Assembly (NCBI RefSeq): GCF_051401765.1
Contig: NW_027480534.1
Location: 124,001-188,000 of the forward strand
Direction of reading: 5' to 3'
From: Calliopsis andreniformis
Taxonomy: Eukaryota; Arthropoda; Insecta; Hymenoptera; Andrenidae
DNA length: 64,000 nt
Below the pieces are notes generated by a model, which was not told where the DNA came from, did no database searches, and worked only from the letters and a program-made list of their open reading frames with translations. Every line of letters starts with the position of its first letter. Within the stretch, counting starts at the first letter, position 1. The position numbers and the translations under genes were made by a program. Below, in pieces: positions 11,937-23,110 of this stretch.

Positions 11937-12650
11937 ATTAAGGATTGAGGGTTGAGGACTGAGGATTGAGGATTGACGCTTGAGGATTGAGGGTTGAGGA
12001 TGGAGGATTGAGGAGAGAGGACTGAGTGTTAAGGATTGAGTGTTGAGAATTGATGTTTGAGGATTGAGATTTGATTATTGAATATTGTGGATTGAGTATT
12101 GAACCATGAGAATTCAGGATATTCTATTGGGTATTGAGAAGTGATGGTTCATGGTTGAGTATTGAGTATTGATGATTGAGTACTGAGGGTTGAGGATTGA
12201 GGACGAGGACTGACAGTTGAGGATTGAGGATTGAGGATTGAGGACTGAGGATTGAGGACTGAGGATTGAGGATGGAGGATTCAAGACAGAGGACTGAGTG
12301 TTGAGGATTGAGTGCTGAGAATTGATGTTTGAGGATTGAGATTTGATTATTGTATATTGTGGACTGAGTATTGTACCATGAGGCTTCAGGATATTCTATT
12401 GAGTATTGAGAAGTGATGATTGATGGTTGAGTATTGAGTATTGATGATTGAGTACTGAGGGTTGAGGATTGAGGACGAGGACTGACGGTTGAGGATTGAG
12501 GATTGAGGATTGAGGATTGAGGACTGAGGATTGATGTCTGAGGATTGAGGATTGAGGATTGAGGATTGAGGATTGAGGATTGAAGATTGAGGATTGGGGA
12601 CTGAGGATTGAAGATTGAGGATTGAGGACTGAGGATTGAGGATTGAAGAT
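11937..12650 (+). repeat. D-E block, copy 2
   Basis: This is a near copy of 8509-9228 at an offset of 3,428 bp, with D at 12110 and E at 12382. It lacks, on its left, the stretch with GAAGAGAGAGGACCGAG that precedes copy 1. Past about 12650 the two copies diverge: copy 1 continues to an A landmark, copy 2 to an F landmark. It marks the border between the A-B-C domain and the mosaic domain to the right. Confidence 0.75.
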
Positions 12651-12916
12651 TGAGTATTGAGGATTGAAGATTGAGGATTGAGGATTGAGGATTGAGGATT
12701 GAGGATGAGGGCTGAGGGCTGAGGGTTGAGGATTAAGGACTGAGGACTGAGTGTTGAGGATTGAGTATTGAGGATTGTAGATTGAGGATTTAGGATTGAG
12801 GATTGAGGATTGAGGATTGAAGGTTGAGGATTGGGGACTGAGTGTTGAGGGCTGAGTGATGAGAATTGATGTTTGTGGATTGTGATTTGAAGATTGAAGA
12901 ATGGGAATTGAGTATT

Positions 12917-12951
12917 GAAAATTGTGAATTGAGAATATTCTATTGAGGATT
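12917..12951 (+). other. Class F landmark, GAATTG core (example)
   Basis: Core CTGTGAATTGAGGATATTC (here ATTGTGAATTGAGAATATTC), followed by GACAACTGATTGTTGAGG or GACAATTGATTGTTAAGG. The latter part contains a short CAAC/GTTG inverted repeat. Others include 15133, 17215, 18039, 20232, 21203 (GAATTC), 24723, 26454, 29711, 31930, 33933, 34213, 34856, 36469, 37573, 38355, 39495, 50740, 54761, 56341, 57467, 58446, 59580, 61241, 61716 and 62687. Confidence 0.8.
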
Positions 12952-13182
12952 GAGGATCGACAATTGATTGCTAAGGACTGAGGGCTGAAGATTGAGGATT
13001 CAGGATTGAGGATTCGGGATTGAGGTTTGAGTACTGAGGATTGAGGGTTGAGGATTGAGGATTGAGGATTGAGGCTTGAGGATTGAGGCTTGAGGATGGA
13101 GGATTGAAGAGAGAGGACTGAGTGTTGAGGATTGATGTGTGAGGATTGAGATTTGATTATTGAATATTGTGGATTGAGTATT

Positions 13183-13217
13183 GAATCATGGGAATTCAGG
13201 ATATTCTATTGAGTATT
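13183..13217 (+). other. Class G landmark (example)
   Basis: Core GAATCATGGGAATTCAGG, followed about 60 bp later by GATTGTTGAGGGTTTTGTG. It lies 280 bp after an F landmark in most copies. Others: 18298, 35136, 38635, 43924, 47423, 55041, 56621 and 58726. Confidence 0.75.
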
Positions 13218-13370
13218 GAGAATTGAGGATTAATGGTTGAGTATTGAGGATTGATTGTTGAGGGTTTTGTGTTGAATATTGAGGATTGAGGATTGAGGAT
13301 TTAGGATTGAGGACTGAGGATTGAAGATTGAGGATGACGGCTGAGGGTTGAGGATTGAGGTTTGAGTATT

Positions 13371-13405
13371 GAATCCTGAGAATTCATGATATTCTATTGA
13401 GTATT
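13371..13405 (+). other. Class H landmark (example)
   Basis: Core CCTGAGAATTCATGATATTC, where CATGAT replaces CAGGAT and removes one hairpin pair. It is followed by GGTTCAGGACTGAGGGCTG. It lies 188 bp after G in every G-H pair. Others: 18486, 22074, 38823, 47611, 55229, 56809 and 58914. Confidence 0.75.
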
Positions 13406-14203
13406 GAGAATTGAGGATTGATGGTTCAGGACTGAGGGCTGAAGGTTGAGGATTCAGGATTGAGGATCCAGAATTGATGTTTGAGGACTCAGGATTGAGG
13501 ATCGAAGATTGAGTATTGAGGATTGAAGACTGAGGATTGAGGATTGAGGATTGAGGATTGAGGATTGAGGATTGAGGATTGAGGATTGAAGACTGAGTAT
13601 TGAGGATTGAAGATTGAGGGTTGAGGATTGAGGATTGAGGATTGAGCATTGAGGATTGAAGATTGAGGATTGGTGACTGAGGATTGAAGATTGAGGATTG
13701 AGGACTGAGGATTCAGGATTGAAGATTGAGTATTGAGGACTGAAGATTGAGGATTGAGGTTTGAGTACTGAGGACTGAGGGTTGAGGATTGAGAATTGAG
13801 GATTGAGGATTGAGGATTGAGGATTTAGGATTGAGGATTGAGGATTGAAGATTGAGGATTGAATATTGAGGATTGTGGATTGAGGATTGAGGATTGAGGA
13901 TTGAGGATGAGGGCTGGGGGTTGAGGATTGACCTTTGAGTACTGAATCCTGAGAATTCAGGATATTCTACTGAGTATTGAGAATTGAGAATTGATGGTTA
14001 AGTATTGAGTATTGAGGACTGAGGATTGAGGACTGAGTATTGAAGATTGAGGATTGATGATTGAGTATTGAGGATTGAGGATTGAGGATTGAGGATTGAG
14101 CATTGAGGATTGAGGATTGAAGATTGAGTATTGAAACCTGCGAATTCAGGATATTCTATTGAGTATTGAGAATTGAGGATTGATGGTTGAGTATTGAGGA
14201 TTG

Positions 14204-15602
14204 AGTATTGAGGATTGAGGATTGTGGATTGAGGATTGAAGATTGAGGATTGAGTACTGGGGATTGAAGAATGAGTGTCGAGGATTGAGGGTTGAGGATT
14301 GAGGATTGAGGATTGAGTTTTCAGGATTGAAGATTGACGATTGAAGATTGAGGATTGAGGATTGAGAATTGAGGACTGAGGATTGAAGATTGAGTATTGA
14401 TGATTGAAGATTGAAGATTGAGTATTGAGGGTTGAAGATTGAGGATAGCGGATGAGGGCTGAGGGTTGAGGGTTGTGGACTGAGGACGAGGACTGAGGGT
14501 TGTGTATTGATGTTTCAGGTCTGAGGATTGAGTATTGAGTATTGAAGATTGAGGATTGTGGGTTGAGGATTGAGGATTGAGGATGAGGGCTGAGGGTTGA
14601 GGATGGAGGTTTGAGGACTGAGGACTGAGGGTTGAGGATTGAGAATTGAGGATTGAGGATTGAGGATTGAGGATTTAGGATTGAGGAATGAGGATTGAAG
14701 ATTGGGGATTGAATATTGAGGATTGAGGATTGAGGATTGAGGATTGAGGATTGAGGATTGAGGATTGAGGACTGAGTATTGAAGATTGAGGATTGATGAT
14801 TGAGTATTGAGGATTGAGGATTGAGGATTGAGGATTGAGGATTGAGGATTGAAGATTGAGTATTCCGGATTGAAGGTTGAGGATTGAGGATTGACGATTG
14901 AGGATTAAGGATTGAGGATTGAAGATTGAGGATTGGGGACTGATGATTGAAGATTGAGCATTGAGGATTGAGGATTGAGGATTGAATATTCAGTATTGAG
15001 GATTGAAGATTGATAATTGAGGATTGAGGATTGAACATTGAGGACTGAGTGTTGAGGATTGAGTGACGAGAATTGATGTTTGTGGATAGAGGTTTGAAGA
15101 TTGCAGATTGAGTATTGAGCATTGAAATCTGTGAATTGAGGATATTCAATTGAGGATTGAGGAATGACAACTGATTGTTGAGGACTGAGGGCTGAAGATT
15201 GATGATTCAGGATTGAGGATTCAGAATTGAGGTTTGAGGACTGAGGATTGAGGATTGAGGATTGAAGATTGAGGATTGAGGGTTGAGGATGGAGGCTTGA
15301 CGATTGAGGATGAGGGCTGAGGGTTGAGGATTGACCTTTGAGTATTGATTCCTGAGAATTCAGGATATTCTATTGAGTATTGAGAATTGAGAATTGATGG
15401 TTAAGTATTGAGTATTGAGGATTGAGGATTGAGGACTGAGCATTGAAGATTGAGGATTGATGACTGACGATTGAGGATTGAGGACTGAGGATTGAGGATT
15501 GAGAATTGTGGATTGAGGATTGAGGATGGAAGATTGAGGATTGGGTATTGGGGACTGAAGAATGAGGGTCGAGGATTGAGGATTGAGGATTGAGGATTGA
15601 AG
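14204..15602 (+). repeat. Mosaic block with F 15133 and A 15356
   Basis: After the C landmark at 14142 there is almost 1 kb without a landmark, the longest such gap in the left half. The part from about 14671 to 15262 recurs at 29241-29839 at an offset of 14,571 bp, rising to 14,578 after one extra heptamer. A at 15356 has lost one outer pair of its hairpin (GATTCCTGAG instead of GAATCCTGAG). Confidence 0.6.
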
Positions 15603-17610
15603 ATTGAGTATTCAGGATTGAAGGTTGACCATTGAGGATTGAGGATTGAGGATTGAGAATTGAGGATTGATGATTGAAGATTGAGTATTGAGGATTGAAG
15701 ATTGAACATTGAGTATTGAGGATCGAAGATTGAGGATTGAGGATGAGGGCTGAGGGTTGAGACTTGAGGCTTGAGTATTGAATCCTGCGAATTCAGGATA
15801 TTCTATTGAGTATTGAGAATTGAGGATTGATGGTTGAGTATTGAGGATAGAGGATTGAGGATTGAGGATTGGGTATTGAAGATTTGAGGATTGCTGATTG
15901 AGAATTGAGGACTGAGGATTGAGTATCGAGGATTGAGGATTGAAGATTGAGTATTAAGGATTGAAGATTGAGTATTGTGGATTGCAGATTGAGGATTGAG
16001 GATTGAGGATTGAAGATTGAAGATTGAGTATTGAGGATTGAAGATTGAGGATTGAGGATTGAGGATCGAGGATGGAGGATGAGGGGTGAGGGTTGAGGGT
16101 TGAGGTTTGAGTATTGAAAACTGCGAATTCAGGATATTCTATTGAGTATTGAGAATTGAGGATTGATGGTTGAGTATTGAGGATTGAGAATTGAGGATTG
16201 AGGATTGAGTATTCAAGATCGAGGAATGATGATTGAGGATTGAGGATTGAGGATTGAGGATTGAGGGTTGAGGATGGAGGATTGAAGAGAGAGGACCGAG
16301 TATTGAGGATTGATGGTTGAGATTTGTGTGTTGAGTATTGAGGATTGAGGATTGAGGATTAAGGATTGAGGGCTGAGGACTGAGGATTGAGGATTGACGC
16401 TTGAGGATTGAGGGTTGAGGATGGAGGATTGAGGAGAGAGGACTGAGTGTTAAGGATTGAGTGTTGAGAATTGATGTTTGAGGATTGAGATTTGATTATT
16501 GAATATTGTGGATTGAGTATTGAACCATGAGAATTCAGGATATTCTATTGGGTATTGAGAAGTGATGATTCATGGTTGAGTATTGAGTATTGATGATTGA
16601 GTACTGAGGGTTGAGGATTGAGGACGAGGACTGACGGTTGAGGATTGAGGATTGAGGATTGAGGACTGAGGATTGAGGACTGAGGATTGAGGATGGAGGA
16701 TTCAAGACGGAGGACTGAGTGTTGAGGATTGAGTGCTGAGAATTGATGTTTGAGGATTGAGATTTGATTATTGTATATTGTGGACTGAGTATTGTACCAT
16801 GAGGCTTCAGGATATTCTATTGAGTATTGAGAAGTGATGATTGATGGTTGAGTATTGAGTATTGATGATTGAGTACTGAGGGTTGAGGATTGAGGACAAG
16901 GACTGACGGTTGAGGATTGAGGATTGAGGACTGAGGATTGAGGACTGAGGATTGAGGATTGAGGATTGAAGATTGAGTATTGAGGATTGAAGATTGAGGA
17001 TTGGGGATTGAGGATTGAGGATTGAGTATTGAGGATTGAAGATTGAGGATATGGGACTGAGGATTGAAGATTCATTATTGAGGATTGAAGATTGAGAATT
17101 GAGGATTGAGGATTGAACATTGAGGACCGAGTGTTGAGGGCTGTGTGATGAGATTTGATGTATGTGGACAGAGGTTTGAAGATTGCAGAATGAGTATTGA
17201 GTATTGAAAACTGTGAATTGAGGATATTCTATTGAGAATTGAGGATTGGCAGCTGATTGTTGAGGACTGAGGGCTGAGTATTGAGGATTCAGGATTGAGG
17301 ATTCGGGTTTGATGTTTGAGGACTGAGGATTGAGGGTTGAGGATTGGGGATTGAAGATTGGCGGTTGAGGATTGAGGATTGAGGATGGAGGATTCAAGAC
17401 AGAGGACTGAGTGTTGAGGATTGAGTGTTGAGGATTGATGTTTGAGGATTGAGATTTGATTATTGTATATTGTGGATTGAGTATTGAACCATGAGGCTTC
17501 AGGATATTCTATTGGGTATTGAGAAGTGATGGTTGATGGTTGAGTATTGAGTATTGATGGTTGAGTACCGAGGGTTGAGGATTGAGGACGAGGACTGACG
17601 GTTGAGGATT
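15603..17610 (+). repeat. B-C-D-E-F-E block, copy 1 (offset 7,508)
   Basis: Landmarks are B 15789, C 16125, D 16531, E 16803, F 17215 and a second E at 17495. All six recur exactly 7,508 bp to the right (23297, 23633, 24039, 24311, 24723, 25003). The block carries a single-base insertion (GAAGATTTGAGG near 15880) that makes B to C 336 bp instead of 335. The same insertion sits in the copies near 23389 and 28167, so all three descend from one changed ancestor. Confidence 0.8.
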
Positions 17611-19309
17611 GAGGATTGAGGATTGAGGATTGAGGACTGAGGATTGATGACTGAGGATTGAGGATTGAGGATTGAGGATTGAGGATTGAGGATTGAAGAT
17701 TGAGGATTGGGGACTGAGGATTGAAGATTGAGGATTGAGGACTGAGGGTTGAGGATTGAAGATTGAGTATTGAGGATTGAAGATTGAGGATTGAGGATTG
17801 AGGATTGAGGATTGAGGATGAGGGCTGAGGGCTGAGGGTTGAGGTTTAAGGACTGAGGACTGAGTGTTGAGGATTGAGTATTGAGGATTGTAGATTGAGG
17901 ATTTAGGATTGAGGATTGAGGATTGAGGATTGAAGGTTGAGGATTGGGGACTGAGTGTTGAGGGCTGAGTGATGAGAATTGATGTTTGTGGATTGTGATT
18001 TGAAGATTGAAGCATGGGAATTGAGTATTGAAAATTGTGAATTGAGAATATTCTATTGAGGATTGAGGATCGACAATTGATTGTTAAGGACTGAGGGCTG
18101 AAGATTGAGGATTCAGGATTGAGGATTCGGGATTGAGGTTTGAGTACTGAGGATTGAGGGTTGAGGATTGAGGATTGAGGATTGAGGATTGAGGCTTGAG
18201 GATGGAGGATTGAAGAGAGAGGACTGAGTGTTGAGGATTGATGTTTGAGGATTGAGATTTGATTATTGAATATTGTGGATTGAGTATTGAATCATGGGAA
18301 TTCAGGATATTCTATTGAGTATTGAGAATTGAGGATTAATGGTTGAGTATTGAGGATTGATTGTTGAGGGTTTTGTGTTGAATATTGAGGATTGAGGATT
18401 GAGGATTTAGGATTGAGGACTGAGGATTGAAGATTGAGGATGACGGCTGAGGCTTGAGGATTGAGGTTTGAGTATTGAATCCTGAGAATTCATGATATTC
18501 TATTGAGTATTGAGAATTGAGGATTGATGGTTCAGGACTGAGGGCTGAAGGTTGAGGATTCAGGATTGAGGATCCAGAATTGATGTTTGAGGACTCAGGA
18601 TTGAGGATCGAAGGTTGAGTATTGAGGATTGAAGACTGAGGATTGAGGATTGAGGATTGAGGATTGAGGATTGAGGATTGAGGATTGAGGATTGAAGACT
18701 GAGCATTGAGGATTGAAGATTGAGGGTTGAGGATTGAGGATTGAGGATTGAGCATTGAGGATTGAAGATTGAGGATTGGTGACTGAGGATTGAAGATTGA
18801 GGATTGAGGACTGAGGATTCAGGATTGAAGATTGAGTATTGAGGATTGAAGATTGAGGATTGAGGTTTGAGTACTGAGGACTGAGGGTTGAGGATTGAGA
18901 ATTGAGGATTGAGGATTGAGGATTGAGGATTTAGGATTGAGGATTGAGGATTGAAGATTGAGGATTGAATATTGAGGATTGTGGATTGAGGATTGAGGAT
19001 TGAGGATTGAGGATGAGGGCTGAGGGTTGAGGATTGACCTTTGAGTATTGAATCCTGAGAATTCAGGATATTCTACTGAGTATTGAGAATTGAGAATTGA
19101 TGGTTAAGTATTGAGTATTGAGGACTGAGGATTGAGGACTGAGTATTGAAGATTGAGGATTGATGATTGAGTATTGAGGATTGAGGATTGAGGATTGAGG
19201 ATTGCGCATTGAGGATTGAGGATTGAAGATTGAGTATTGAAACCTGCGAATTCAGGATATTCTATTGAGTATTGAGAATTGAGGATTGATGGTTGAGTAT
19301 TGAGGATTG
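17611..19309 (+). repeat. F-G-H-A-C block, copy 2
   Basis: Landmarks are F 18039, G 18298, H 18486, A 19059 and C 19248. It repeats 12651-14203 at 5,106-5,113 bp. Together with E at 17495 (matching E at 12382) the shared part may begin near 17378. The two copies part company after the C landmark, near 14203 and 19309. Confidence 0.7.
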
Positions 19310-21203
19310 AGAATTGAGCATTGAGGATTGAGTATTCAAGATAGATTAATGATGATTGAGGATTGAGGATTGAGGATTGAGGATTGAGGATTGAAGATTG
19401 AGTATAGAGGATTGAAGATTGAGGATTGGGGATTGAGTATTGAGGATTGAGGATTGAGGATTGAAGATTGAGGATTGAGTACTGGGGATTGAAGAATGAG
19501 TGTCGAGGATTGAGGGTTGAGGATTGAGGATTGAGGATTGAGTTTTCAGGATTGAAGATTGACGATTGAAGATTGAGGATTGAGGATTGAGAATTGAGGA
19601 TTGAGAATTGAAGACTGAGTATTGAGGATTGAAGGTTGAGGATTGAGGATTGAAGATTGAGGATGCAGGATGAGGGCTGAGGGTTGAGGATTGAGGTTTG
19701 AGTATTGAATCCTGAGCATTCAGGATATTCTATTGAGTATAGAGAATTGAGGATTGAGGATTGAGAAATGAGAATTGAGAATTGAGGATGAGGACTGAGG
19801 GTTGAGGATTGAGGATTGAGGATTGAGGATTGAGGATTGAGGATTGAAGATTGAGTATTGAGGATTGTAGATTGAGGATTGAGGATTGAGGATTGTGGAT
19901 TGAGGATAGAGGATTGAAGATTGAGTATTTGGGACTGAGGATTGAAGATTGAGGATTGAGGATTGAAGATTCAGGATTGAGGATTGAGGATTGAGGATTG
20001 AGGATGAGGGCTGAGGGCTGAGGATTGAGGTTTGAGGACTGAGGACTGAAGGTTGAGGATTGAGAATTGAGGATTGAGGATTCAAGAAACAGTATTGAGA
20101 ATTGAAGATTGAGAATTGAGGATTGAGGATTGAACATTGAGGACTGAGTGTTGAGGGTTGAGTGATGAGAATTGATGTTTGTGGATAGAGATTTGAAGAT
20201 TGCAGATTGAGTATTGAGTATTGAAAACTGTGAATTGATGATATTCTATTGAGGATTGAGGATTGACAACTGATTGTTGAGGACTGAGGGCTGAAGATTG
20301 AGGATTCAGGATTGAGGATTCGGGATTGAGGTTTGAGTACTGAGGATTGAGGGTTGAGGATTGAGCATTGAGGATTGACGCTTGAGGATTGAGGGTTGAG
20401 GATGGAGGATTGAGGAGAGAGGACTGAGTGTTAAGGATTGAGTGTTGAGAGTTGATGTTTGAGGATTGAGATTTGATTATTGAATATTGTGGATTGAGTA
20501 TTGAACCATGAGAATTCAGGATATTCTATTGGGTATTGAGAAGTGATGATTCATGGTTGAGTATTGAGTATTGATGATTGAGTACTGATGGTTGAGGATT
20601 GAGGACGAGGACTGACGGTTGAGGATTGAGGTTTGAGGATTGAGGATTGAGGATTGAGGACTGAGGATTGAGGATGGAGGATTCAAGACAGAGGACTGAG
20701 TGTTGAGGATTGAGTGTTGAGAATTGATGTTTGAGGATTGAGATTTGATTATTGTATATTGTGGATTGAGTATTGAACCATGAGGCTTCAGGATATTCTA
20801 TTGAGTATTGAGAAGTGATGATTGATGGTTGAGTATTGAGTATTGATGATTGAGTACTGAGGGTTGAGGATTGAGGACAAGGACTGACGGTTGAGGGTTG
20901 AGGACTGACGATTGAGGATTGAGGATTGAGGACTGAGGATTGAGGATTGAGGATTGAAGATTGAGTATTTAGGATTGAAGATTGAGGATTGGGGATTGAG
21001 GATTGAGGATTGAGTATTGAGGATTGAAGATTGAGGATATGGGACTGAGGATTGAAGATGCAGTATTGAGGATTGAAGATTGAGAATTGAGGATTGAGGA
21101 TTGAACATTGAGGACTGAGTGTTGAGGGCTGAGTGACGAGAATTGATGTTTGTGGATAGAGGTTTGAAGATTGCAGAATGAGTATTGAGTATTGAAAACT
21201 GTG
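18896..21203 (+). repeat. A-C-I-F-D-E-F block, copy 1 (offset 6,222)
   Basis: Landmarks are A 19059, C 19248, I 19716, F 20232, D 20512, E 20784 and F 21203. Every one recurs 6,222 bp to the right (25281, 25470, 25938, 26454, 26734, 27006, 27425). The I landmark (GAGCATTCAGG) keeps the hairpin arms but has a GCAT loop, and is followed by GAGTATAGAG. Its left end overlaps the previous block because different copies have different edges. The F landmark at 21203 has gained an EcoRI site. Confidence 0.8.
19707..19741 (+). other. Class I landmark, GCAT loop (example)
   Basis: Core ATCCTGAGCATTCAGGAT: the two 7-base arms are intact, while the loop base change removes the EcoRI site. It is followed by GAGTATAGAGAATTG. 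Others: 25938 and 60725, always in the same block type. Confidence 0.75.
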
Positions 21204-22646
21204 AATTCAGGATATTCTATTGAGAATTGAGGATTGGCAACTGATTGTTGAGGACTGAGGGCTGAGGATTGAGGGTTGAGGATTAAGGATTGAGGATTGG
21301 GGATTGAGGATCCAGGATTGGAGATTGATTATTGAGGATTCATGATTGAGGATTGAGGATTGAGGATTGAGAATTCAGAATTGAGGATGAGGACTGAGGG
21401 CTGAAGATTGAAGTTTGAGGCACGAGGATTGAGGATTGAGGATTGAGGACTATAGATTGACGATTGAGCATTGAGGATTGAGGATTGATGACTGAGGATT
21501 GAGGATTGAGGATTGAGCATTGAAGATTGAGGATTGGGGACAGAGGATTGAAGATAGAGGGTTGAGGACTGAGGATTGAGGATTGAAGATTGAGTATTGA
21601 GTATTGAAGATTGAGGATTGTGGATTGAGGATTGAGGATTGAGGATGAGGACTGAGGGTTGAGTATTGAGGTTTGAGGACTGAGGACTGAGGGTTGAGGA
21701 TTGAGAATTGAGGATTGAGGATTGAGGATTGAGGATTTAGGATTTAGGATTGAGGATTGAAGATTGAGTATTGAATATTGAGGATTGTGGATTGAGGATT
21801 GAGGATTGAGGATTGAGGATGAGGGCTGAGGGTTGAGGACTGGCCTTTGAGTATTGAATCCTGAGAATTCAGAATATTCTACTGAGTACTGAGAATTGAG
21901 AATTGATGGTTAAGTATTGAGTATTGAGGATTGAGGATTGAGGACTGAGTATTGAAGATTGAGGATTGATGATTGAGTATTGAGGATTGAGGATTGAGGA
22001 TTGAGGATTGAGGATTGAGGATTGAAGATGACGGCTGAGGGTTGAGGATTGAGGTTTGAGTATTGAATCCTGAGAATTCATGATATTCTATTGAGTATTG
22101 AGAATTGAGGATTGATGGTTCAGGACTGAGGGCTGAAGGTTGAGGATTCAGGATTGAGGATCCAGAATTGATGTTTGAGGACTCAGGATTGAGGATCGAA
22201 GATTGAGTATTGAGGATTGAAGACTGAGGATTGAGGATTGAGGATTGAGGATTGAGGATTGAGGATTGAGGATTGAGGATTGAAGACTGAGTATTGAGGA
22301 TTGAAGATTGAGGGTTGAGGATTGAGGATTGAGGATTGAGCATTGAGGATTGAAGATTGAGGATTGGTGACTGAGGATTGAAGATTGAGGATTGAGGACT
22401 GAGGATTCAGGATTGAAGATTGAGTATTGAGGACTGAAGATTGAGGATTGAGGTTTGAGTACTGAGGACTGAGGGTTGAGGATTGAGAATTGAGGATTGA
22501 GGATTGAGGATTGAGGATTTAGGATTGAGGATTGAGGATTGAAGATTGAGGATTGAATATTGAGGATTGTGGATTGAGGATTGAGGATTGAGGATTGAGG
22601 ATGAGGGTTGGGGGTTGAGGATTGACCTTTGAGTATTGAATCCTGA
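21204..22646 (+). repeat. Mosaic block with A 21865 and H 22074
   Basis: The block begins with the GGCAACTGATTGTTG tail of the F landmark and holds A at 21865 and H at 22074. The part from about 21281 to about 22000, marked by GAGGATCCAGGATTGGAG near 21308, recurs at 51858-52585 at an offset of 30,578 bp. After H the sequence follows the H-to-A stretch of 13380-13953, so A comes 573 bp later, at 22647. Confidence 0.65.
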
Positions 22647-23110
22647 GAATTCAGGATATTCTACTGAGTATTGAGCATTGAGAATTGATGGTTAAGTATT
22701 GAGTATTGAGGACTGAGGATTGAGGACTGAGTATTGAAGATTGAGGATTGATGATTGAGTATTGAGGATTGAGGATTGAGGATTGAGGATTGAGCATTGA
22801 GGATTGAGGATTGAAGATTGAGTATTGAAACCTGCGAATTCAGGATATTCTATTGAGTATTGAGAATTGAGGATTGATGGTTGAGTATTGAGGATTGAGT
22901 ATTGAGGATTGAGGATTGTGGATTGAGGATTGAAGATTGAGGATTGAGTACTGGGGATTGAAGAATGAGTGTCGAGGATTGAGGGTTGAGGATTGAGGAT
23001 TGAGGATTGAGTTTTCAGGATTGAAGATTGACGATTGAAGATTGAGGATTGAGGATTGAGAATTGAGGACTGAGGATTGAAGATTGAGTATTGATGATTG
23101 AAGATTGAAG
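22647..23110 (+). repeat. A-C segment copied from the 13.95-kb block
   Basis: A at 22647 and C at 22836 match A 13953 and C 14142 at an offset of 8,694 bp. The A landmark here carries the private change GAGCATTGAGAATTG just downstream of the core, which is useful for tracing copies. The match stops near 23110, where the 7,508-offset block begins. That junction lies in plain heptamers, not at a landmark. Confidence 0.65.

Larger units (their letters stand above)
12651..14203 (+). repeat. F-G-H-A-C block, copy 1
   Basis: Landmarks are F 12926, G 13192, H 13380, A 13953 and C 14142. The block is repeated at about 17764-19309 with an offset of 5,106 bp, or 5,113 bp left of the G landmark because of a one-heptamer change (F 18039, G 18298, H 18486, A 19059, C 19248). 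G is followed by a characteristic GAGGGTTTTGTGTTG stretch and H by GATGGTTCAGGACTG. Confidence 0.75.

Noticed and set aside
13998..15170. 390-codon - strand frame as a gene
   Set aside because: Same reason. It runs through several plain repeat stretches and simply misses the stops in the landmark in its frame.
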